Source: Phoenix dactylifera (Eukaryota > Streptophyta > Magnoliopsida > Arecales > Arecaceae). Taken from it: DNA of 64,000 nt. Numbering within the stretch: position 1 is the first letter of the stretch; each line of letters starts with the position of its first letter. The notes beneath the pieces were generated by a model, which saw only the letters and a list, made by a program, of their open reading frames with translations, did not search any database and was not told the origin of the DNA. The stretch lies in assembly GCF_009389715.1 (NCBI RefSeq), contig NW_024067778.1, positions 62,001-126,000 of the forward strand. Reading direction: 5' to 3'. Position numbers and translations under genes: made by a program. Positions 54,769-64,000 of the stretch are shown here, piece by piece.

Positions 54769-57700
54769 TTCCTCACAAAAACCTATCGCAACAGACAAAT
54801 TTGTGTTAGTTCCAGGAATTATTGAGCATAAATAAACATATTTAAACAAAAAAAGTTAATTTGCAAAACTAAATAACATATTGTGTCAACAAATTGCTTC
54901 CAGAATTGGTTTCTTTTTTCAGCGCCTTTTAGATATGGTCAAAACAGCAATTATTTACTGACAGAAGTCAATAACAGAACAAAGCCTTCCAATAACAGAT
55001 GTCAAGATCCAGTGAAATCAAAACTGCAAACTTAAACCTTAGCCTCGATCCTGCTAACCAACTTAATTAGATAGGAACAATACCTGATGAAGTCTGTCCC
55101 AACTAGTTGTTTATTAATATCTGATCAGGTTATAGTTGCGCAAAACAGGACTAGATTTAATTGTGGCAGCATGATGAGACAATTGTATAAAATGTTGCAG
55201 AAGTATCAAGCTGCAACAACCAGATGACAGGGCCTTCCACATCAAAAGGAAAACTGTTCCTCAAAACAAGAATTAATTTGTCATGCACAATGTTCCAAAA
55301 TCAGTGGATCTAATGGTGACACCAATATCGCTTCCAAAATCTTGGTCATTAATTGATATATGTCCAAGATGGTGAATTTGGATCAGATCATTTTCTGATA
55401 ATTGTGGAGTACTTTTGGGTAAACAACAACTTCAACTTAAGTTCATAACTCAAACAAGAACCTGGCTACCATGCCAGGCTGGTCAACAAAAATAAAATAA
55501 AAATAAAAATAAAAAGATAAAGGTTTAATCATAGCCATCCAAGTGTGTACACTTCGTGCAGCCAGTTATTCTATATCTACCGTTCCTATGCTTTCCCTCT
55601 TCTCCTTTTTCTCTTCCTTCTCTCATGACCCTCTGATAGTGATTATAGGCATATCCTCCAATAGTTCTTTTAAAAAAGTTTTAGCTAAGAAAAAAAAAAT
55701 GCAGAGAAGGAGAATGAAGAATAAACCCACTATTTAGATTTTTCTTCCTTTTTCCCCCCATTTCTTCTGCTTTTATGATCTCCACCTTTTTACCTATTCG
55801 TTAACTTTTCTATTCTGATTTTTTACATTTATATTCTTCTTTCCTTCTCACTCAAAAGAGTATTTGAACAACTAAAAAATAATACAGTAAAAGCATCAAA
55901 ATTGCAACAGATAGGACTCATAGGAGACCAGTCTGTTATGATGAATCTTCTAAACCACCTCACACGATAACCTATAAATCATTGGTCACAACTTTGTTTT
56001 AATAAGAAAAGCCTTTCTATATATGGATCTTGAAAGGAAAAAGGGAAACAAAAGTAAGATGCATTTAGGCTTCCAAGGATATATACAATCTGGACTAGTA
56101 AGATGCAAGTACAGCCGAGAATGAAAATATCAGAGATATTTATAATGTTAGAAAAAAATAATTATGGTAAAATATGGTGAGATTAAGAACAATATGCAAT
56201 TTGTCAAAATATTGAAAAAAGGCTACAAGAATAAATATAAGACAAAATGAATTCAAGACTCTGAATGCATACTAATATGCAGTGCAAGTATAGAAAGCCA
56301 TGAAGATATGCAAAAGTATAAGAAATTAGGTATAAGTCGACTACCAAATAAGGTTTTTATAAAATACTTTTTGAGAGAAATTCTTTCACCAAGTGAAGGG
56401 TTATTCAGTCTAGTTTACTTCCATCTGCATGTTGATCTTCAAAGTGTAATCTCGTCGAAATCGAATAGCCACTTCTTCCTTTCCTGTTGCATCAAGGAGG
56501 GGTGGAGGGAGGGAGGACTTACCAAAAACCTTCCTCTTGAACCAGTGCGAGTGGTTTTCGCTGGGGGGAGGGGGTGTTTGTGATAGGAACGGAGGGGCGA
56601 TACTTGAACATCATGAGTGAAGGGGGCACCAAACATCGTGAGCTTGGGGAGTGGGGGGCCCTGAACCACACGGACAAGTCCTCGACCAGTCTAGTTCGAT
56701 ATGCCCCGGACCGACTGGTTCAACCATCCTTGATTTCAAATATTCACCACTGCAAAATACATGGCAGGCCATTTAAAACTTAAAAGTCATATGACTTTTG
56801 AAGGTTCTTACCAAGGTTTGCCGAACCAGCACCAAGGATCGTATCGGCCGACGACCGGTTTGGTATAGTAAGGATCCTTATCATATTGTTTCAGGGTGTA
56901 GAGAAACAAGGAGGGAGGGAGAGGAGGAGGAGAGAGAGAGAAAGAGAAAGAAGGCGCGAGAGGGAGAGGAAGGAAGGGGGAGATAGACCTAGACATTCTT
57001 TGGCCAAAACAAGGAGAGGGATCAAAAATGTCATAGAAGCCCTAGATCGTTGATGAAGCTCCATACCTTGATCGATCTCGGGAAAGAAAAGCTTCCACTC
57101 TCATGAAGAAATCTGATCCTAGCTTCAATGTAAGATAGATCTCAATGAGATTTCTTCATGAGAGAACAATCCAAACCTATGGTTAGAGATTTTATATCCT
57201 TCCATCTCCTCTGAGTGTAGGGTGAGAAAGAGAGAGAGTGGGGGGAGGCTTACCAATACGGCCAAGGTCGAAGAAAGGGGAGCGAGCAGTGTCCAATGAT
57301 GAAGCCAATGAAAGAGTTTCGAAGGCTCTTAAACCATCGAACAAGGAGGGGGTCAAGGGGAATGACTTTATAAATGAGTGTTGAACCAACCCGAACAACT
57401 AAACCATCCTGAACTAGCATCAGTATAGCTCAGTACAAGCCGAACCACCGATTCAGGTTGGTTCAATGATCACTGATTCTTACTAATGCACGAATTATGA
57501 CCAATGTTCGTAGTCTCCAATAATTTGCATGACAAATCTAGTCACTATCTTAAACTAACTTCCCTTTTCTTTGTCGAAGCTAACCCCAAGAACATTCATG
57601 AAACTCAAGGCTCAATACCACTTCAAAACCTAATGGAAAGGAGGAACAGAAAACATGTCATAGTAGCTAAAAGGAAAGAGCTGAAGGAGATATCAGCCTT

Positions 57701-60700
57701 TTCAAATTACTTCATTAGACAAGATGTCCAGAACATATCAAAAATGAGTGCAAGAATTGATCATGTACTTGTCTTCCCCTATGCACTAATAATGCCCGCC
57801 AACAATCTCAAATATTGAGAGAGAGAGAGAGAGAAGGAAACCATTAATGAATACTCCACTACACTGAATGAACTCCCGAGGGACTAGAAATGAAGAAACT
57901 AAATTTATGATTAAATTCTTCATCCATTTAGTTCATTTTTTTACCATATCACCATATCCATGAAAACAACATAATCTCTTCTAATGCACATTACATTATA
58001 TTTTTTTTCTTTTATACGTAAAATCACAAATAAATTAGAATTTCCAAATTTGAGTAATAATTCCTTCATAGGCACTGGTTAATGATCCATAACATACCAG
58101 TGCTGAATACATATGATAAATGTGCACAGGTGCCATTAGAGTACTAGAATGTTATCATAATGTTATAATTTGCTATCCCAAATGTCATAATTTTTAAGTA
58201 ATTCGTATTCTTAAAAAGATGATATACTTTAAAAGTCCAAGGGGAAACATATCAACATCATGAGACATTCAAGTTATATATCATCGAAATCTCTTGATAC
58301 ATTACCTTCAAGATTAAGTAGATCATGTCAATCTAACATATAGTTGAGTATACTTTCAAATGCAATTGTAATATACCATAAAATCCTATAAAACCTATAA
58401 AGGTAATAAAACATTAGATATTTTGCACATAAATGCTCTAGTATCCCCACCCCTACCTTCCGTTATGATTTGTGCAACTCGGAATGCAGTTCTCCTATTA
58501 GAGTAGACAATATCACATCAATCTTTGTGATAGTCACCAAAATTCTAGCTCTAATTGCCATAAAACGATTGAACCATCCATTTTATTGCCAGCATTTTCC
58601 ACAGGAGAAGCTACAACACCAAAATGGCACAAATGGAAAAGAACTATTCTCCTCTTGCACCAATAACCATGTGATATCAGTGGTGCATGCCCCCCCGTGT
58701 TACCCCTAGGATTTCAAAGCACCTCCATGGACTACTAGTGGAAGAACTCCCTTAAATTAAAGGTGTTACAGTCATGGGCCCCCCTTATAATATATTAAGT
58801 CTTACAACTCATAATAGTCACAAAGACATAACTCAACAGAAATCTTGGCCCCCTCCTTGGCATGGAATGCTCACAAAACATAATGCACAATTCCCCTGTA
58901 TCTTGACACCCTCCCAAACCATGTCCCTAGAATCATTGAACTAAAGCATTTTAAATAAACCCAAAGGAAAAAGAAATCCCACTACCTTGCATGTGCCCAG
59001 CTATATTGAGTTATATTCCACCAACACCACCCTCCTATTTACTATTTCATGCGATTTTCTTTCTTATGTCTTATTTCCATTTTATAAAAAAATATAAAAG
59101 AAAAAATAAAATTCAGGAGCCCAAGATTTCCATTTCTCTCTTCCCTCCTTCTACTCACAGCATTAATATTCCGATTTATCAAGTCATATCTTCTTTTCTT
59201 CCATCACTACACATTCTCAATTTTTTCATCCATCCATATTTTTTGATCCTAATAATTGAGACAGCGGAAGCAACATTTCTACATCATTACATAATATATA
59301 ATTATTCAAATGCAAGACACAACTCTAGATCTCATCATTCTATCATCCTTTTCTTTGAATGCAACATTACAACATCCTGTTTACTTCTTTCTCATCAGTG
59401 ACATAATGGTATAAAATAAATCTAAACTACAGAGATGTTCATACACAATATGTGCCCTTGTTATTTTATTGAGTTATAATTTCTTCTGCTTGTGAATATT
59501 GGTAAATATTTAACAATGGTACTATTTCCCTTTTTATTATTTTTTGAAGCACATAACAATAGGATAGAATTTCTATTTTAATAAAAATTTGTCCCTCCCT
59601 ACCCCCTCCCCTCCCCCCCAATAAAAAAGGAAAAATTTCTGGCTTTGCTGCTGAGTATGATTCATCATCCATTATGAGTAGGATTAGCACCTTTGCCCTT
59701 CCAAAGAACTAGCTCCTCATGAATGTGGCTCACTTCTAACCCAATCTTTTCCAACTAACGTCCTCACTCCCTCATGATTTGTAGACAGCCCACAGTTCAC
59801 AGCATGTTCAAATATCCCATCCCATGAAAGACAATTAACTATCTGCACCCTACATGTCCTCCATAAATGTGAGTGCAAGCAATATGCCTCATCATACTTT
59901 TAGAAATTAATTGGAATTAAATCCACCCAACTCAAAAGGCCTAATATGATCTGAAGTGATGTGAACTTGTTTATACACAGCCCACCCATTTTGAGAAACC
60001 CCATCTCTTGAAGAGAACATGGTCCAGAATATCTTTGATTTAGAATTTGAGTCCTGGTACCGGTAAAAGAGACAATACACATATGAGACCTCTCAACTTG
60101 GATCACCTACTCCATTGCTGCCACCAATTTGATAACTGCCTCGATACACTTTTAAAAGCCCTTCTAATGGAAACTAAATGAAGCAAATAACCTAATTTAT
60201 AACATTCAAAGAGTCTAAATATTACTTATATCATCAACATTGATGACAAATGAAAGGCTAATGAGAAAAGCAAAGAGATTCATGTAAAACCTCTCGATCC
60301 TTCAAGTAAATTAAAGGCCCAATTAAAATGGATTAGGATTGCCCATCACGTCAATGGGAGGAGAAAAAAGGTCATGCTGGGTCAAACATTTTTGTCCAGT
60401 GGGTACTGCATGAGGATTTTAGACTCATAAATATGCTTTTAGGTTGGACCCATATAAACACCAACTTCAACACTCCAGCCTGTATATATATAGTATAAAT
60501 AATATATGTAGTATGTGCATTGATCATATATTATAAAATGTGCATAGTATCTACTTGAATTGTCCTATATCAGATTATTCAATTAATTTCTTGATTCTAG
60601 GCACAATATATTCCTATCCTATTGTTTTACTTGCTAGGAATCTCAACAATCCCATCTAATCAGTCATCCACCACTTCATCATAAAAGATGACTCCATGGG

Positions 60701-60979
60701 CTCCTCTATGCATTGCCTATGTAGTACATGATTGGTGCATAAAGGGAGTGCAAGAATCTCTTTTGGTATGGCAGTACTCCTCTTTATATCCCATCACATA
60801 AAACCTTTCTCTTCCCCCCTTTCTTGTCATCCCATCCCCAATTCTCAAACACTCTGGACCAACATTTTCCCATGGTTTTCTTTCTACAACTTCATTATGA
60901 TTGACATGGTGAGTTTTGGTTGCAAGCTTGCAACCTTCAGTCACAATCCACAAGTACATCATTAGAAAGTTTAGTGCTT

Positions 60980-61031
<52 letters not shown>

Positions 61032-62780
61032 TAGGATATGTTATGCAGGCTTTCGAAGTTCACTAATGGACTTTTACTTTTTCGCCTATCAAATATCCTG
61101 TTTCAAAGTAAACTAATTTATCTGGTATCTGATGATTTAAAATCATTTTGAGCTTTTAGAAAAGGAGTCTTGGGAACCATTAAAATATCCTTGAATTCTC
61201 TATTACTAACTACGAAATATTGTGGGGTTGGGCCTGGTTGGGTTAAGCTCAGGGATTTTTTTTTCTTCCAATTGATGTAACCTGGTCCAGGTTGGAAGTC
61301 AGCCCAAGAAAGGCACTGACCATGTAAAAGTTCTCTTTGGATCAGCTTAGAAGACACCAAACTGGCACACTTTTCATTCCTAGCCAAACAGCCAAAAGCA
61401 TTATTTTTAAGTAATGGGGAAAACAAAACATACAACCAATGAACACTTCAGTTGCCACTACCAGAATGCTAAATAGGCAAAGTGATGCCTATAGTGTTTA
61501 GGGTTTGTCATGGTCTTGTTTTCGGAACATGATGCATGATGCCATGCAGTTAAAAGACTATTTTCATATCCAAAGTAAACTCATCAGTAGAGAATGCAGG
61601 TATTTATTTTTTTATAACAAATTTCATCTTAGGAGGCCTGGCTTTCCTTGAAGCAAGCCACTTTATGCTTGTCACATAAGAAATCATAAGACACAAGACA
61701 ATTACAAAATCTACCATCATTGTCCAATCAATGGCTATTTCCCTGGAAATAAGTCATTCTAGATCAACAAGAACCATTCAGGACAAGAACTCTTTGGATG
61801 TGCATGATGATGCAAGAGAAATTCACAACCAGCCACCTTATGGCATCCTCCTTTTTTTTACAATAATTCTAAGGTATCAATGTTATTCTCTGACAGGGGT
61901 TTTGTTGCTTATCAGCCTATCTGGTGATTATATCATTCAACAGGATCAGTCCATATTGAGGTGATAAATCAGGGATTGTGTACCTTATTTCCTAATTTAG
62001 AATGAACCAGGCCACGCTGTAACCAGTGTGAGGTATCAAAATGGAACCAATTTTCCAGATATCCAAACATCTAGGAATCACCCTTTGTTCGGAGCCTTAA
62101 AACTTGATGTATTTGTTAGTGTACTTTTAGAAGGTTTTCAATTTAGTTTGCTTTTTCCATAAAGAAATGTTTTCCTAGAAGATTCTGAGGTATCTCCTCA
62201 ATTGGCAAATCAGTTGATTTTCAATTGTTATCAATATGACATGCTTTAACATTAATGAATCGTGAGCTTCCCAAGAAAAGTGCTATAAATGCCATCAACA
62301 GGTTCCAACTCACAATCGATGGAGAAAACCAAACTATAAGAACGACACAGCGCGCCATCCCTGTGAGAGAATGCAACAGCCAAGTGGCTGATGTAGAGAT
62401 ATTAATCTATTACAAAATACAAACTAATCAGATCCTTATAATCATAAGAAAACAACCATTTTAGAAGTATAACCAACCTTAAAGCGATTAGTCTTCCAAA
62501 ACCAATCACAAAGACGTCATGATACCCATACTTCCCAAAAAAAAATGGTTCAACTTAAGATACTTCTTTATAAGGATATCTATCTAAAAAAGAGCACCGA
62601 TGAAGGGATAATTAATCAGTATCCACAAAAATTCATCTCGATTCGCATCGATTGGAATCATCGATCATCAACTGCTCCAAATACAAAATGCTAGAACTAG
62701 AAAACCCTAAGCCATAAAACAAACAAGAAAATGGAAATGAATCAACAAAAAAGATGCCGAAGAACAGGAAGAAGGAACCG
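54769..62780 (-). other. Long non-coding region, possibly a large 5' UTR intron of the U-box gene
   Basis: About 8 kb without a recognisable gene or coding domain. The composition is AT-rich, apart from 56480-57420, which is G/A-rich and contains AGGAGAGAGAGAG stretches and CCGAACCAGC...GACCGGTTTGG-type sequence of probable repeat origin. A GA run lies at about 57818-57834. An acceptor-like site just upstream of the U-box start (about 54783) and a donor-like site near 62788 allow this to be one leader intron, but this is unproven. Confidence 0.4.
60980..61031 (+). repeat. Compound (CT)n(CA)n microsatellite
   Basis: About 16 CT units followed directly by about 9 CA units. Confidence 0.95.
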
Positions 62781-62787
62781 AATCATA

Positions 62788-63150
62788 CCACTTCGGATTC
62801 TTTTAAGGACGATCTTCCCTTGGAAACCCTAATTTGCCGCCGCCCATGCTCCGCCCCGCTGGCGCTCCCGCGGACGGCGCCCTCCTTGCCCCACCGAGCG
62901 ATCGAACTCCTCGGGCGCTCGAAGGAAGAAGCGACGAGAGACGAAACGCGGGGAGATGGACGCAAGGATAGAAGCGATCAAAGAGAGAGAAGAAGCGGCG
63001 AGGAAACAGAGTGGGGGTCGGGGGGAGGGCTTTGACTCGATGCTGGGTGGGGTCGTCCAAAGACCAGCGAAGAGAAGCGAAGGGATGAGACAGAGAGACA
63101 GCGCGTGGGGAAAAAGAGTGGGTGATTGCCGCCGCCAAACGGATAGGCTG
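62788..63150 (-). other. Putative first (leader) exon of a minus-strand gene
   Basis: On the minus strand a C/T- and GC-rich stretch, typical of a plant 5' leader, ends at a donor-like site AATCCGAAGTG then GTATGATTC (plus about 62788). The only minus-strand gene downstream is the U-box gene, 8 kb away. Open frames on both strands here are composition effects. The assignment is inference. Confidence 0.35.
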
Positions 63151-63213
63151 CGGCGATGTTTCGTTACGACTTTTACCGCCGTTTCACGCCAACCTTTACC
63201 AGCGTTCAAATAA

Positions 63214-64000
63214 CCGCGTTATTCTTTGGCTGATTGTATAGTTAGTCACTCCAATAATACTCTATAGATTAAAGGTGGAGTTATTTTTGACACTTCAAAA
63301 TATTTTATTTTTTAATCCATTTATTTTAATAAAAAAATAAATAAATAAATAATGGCATTATTTTATTACTACCAAAAACCATTATTAACCTCTATAATGT
63401 TCTTAATAGCATTGCTTTATCCTTATTTGGAGTTATTTAGCATTAATAATTTAGTATAATAATATATTTTTTCAAACCACTATTTATAGAAAGACTAATG
63501 AATTAGAATTTTGGAAAAAATATTATTTTATTGAAAAACAGTTCAAATGATAAGTAACGAGGCGGATTTATAATTGCCATGATCTTATTTACCGTTATCA
63601 TGGAAACAAACCTGGAAACGTTAGAATTAAGAGGGCTCGAAACCGTCATGACGGTCCGTAACGGTTGCTTTTCTCAAACCTTGACCGTTACCGCTACCCT
63701 TTTGCGCGTTCTTTCTTGGCTCGTTTCGAACATTCTGACGTCTAGACGAGGCATGAGTTGATTTCCCAGCGTAAATTTGTGTTTTATTCAATGCAGCTTT
63801 ATTCATCGGATTTTGTACAGGTGGTACTCCGTCTCGTTGAGAAATCTAATAAAAGTCTAAAGGTTGGTGGGTTCGGGGGTGGATTTTTCGTAGAAATCAT
63901 CCTTGGATCATCTGCTAATTATTTTAAAATCTATGCAGATAGGTATACTATTAAATTTGAAGTACTTTGAGATTTATACAATAGGTGATCTAGCAGTAGG
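63214..64000. other. Intergenic, AT-rich
   Basis: If the leader exon at 62.8-63.15 kb is real, this is its upstream region. It contains a 14-bp perfect palindrome ACCGTCATGACGGT near 63641 within a cluster of CCGTTA/TAACGG motifs. No gene was recognised. Confidence 0.4.

Noticed and set aside
62754..63213. Several ORFs of 60-126 codons on both strands near 63 kb
   Set aside because: All overlap in a short GC-rich block; none has a known domain. The segment is better read as a possible leader exon.

Overview
This window is nuclear DNA of a flowering plant, most likely a monocot. The evidence is spliced genes with GT-AG introns, plant-only gene families (LRR receptor kinase, type I MADS box, U-box/ARM E3 ligase), and a very high load of LTR retrotransposons and CACTA transposons. 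The receptor-kinase gene also has a steep 5'-to-3' fall in GC content, a habit of commelinid monocots. I cannot name the species. Nothing bacterial or organellar was seen.

Layout. 1-4341 is most of a CACTA element carrying one spliced, undamaged TNP1-like gene on the minus strand. 4342-6716 holds the tail and LTR of a decayed Ty3/Gypsy chromovirus. 6717-15561 is a second, non-autonomous CACTA element (TSD TCT) with a 7.0 kb Copia element nested inside it (8291-15295, TSD TTTCT). 15565-18851 holds LTR and MITE debris. 18852-22225 is a Copia element that has lost its integrase region. 22620-24035 and 25560-26815 are two small CACTA elements that have captured pieces of host genes: a ribonucleotide reductase small-subunit fragment and an LWD1/AN11-type WD40 fragment.

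28296-29335 is a four-LTR tandem array of a miniature LTR retrotransposon (TRIM) bounded by a 5-bp TSD. 29341-31000 holds two copies of the promoter segment of the following gene. 31001-34538 is an intact two-exon LRR receptor-like kinase. 35696-46719 is a complete but frame-broken Athila-like Ty3/Gypsy element. 46725-49690 holds LTR debris and a degenerate cluster in which the TRIM-type LTR is joined to Ty3/Gypsy gag. 50296-50745 is a type I (M-gamma-like) MADS gene, possibly frameshifted at its tail. 52125-54768 is an intact three-exon PUB43/44 (SAUL1)-type U-box gene on the minus strand, perhaps with a distant non-coding first exon near 63 kb.

Three host genes look functional or nearly so: the receptor kinase, the MADS gene and the U-box ligase. 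Nothing suggests that they work in one pathway. The most distinctive content is the mobile DNA: one CACTA family with CGACGC-type subterminal repeats seen four times (twice with captured genes), and TRIMs whose 137-bp LTRs carry an snRNA-type upstream sequence element plus a TATA box.
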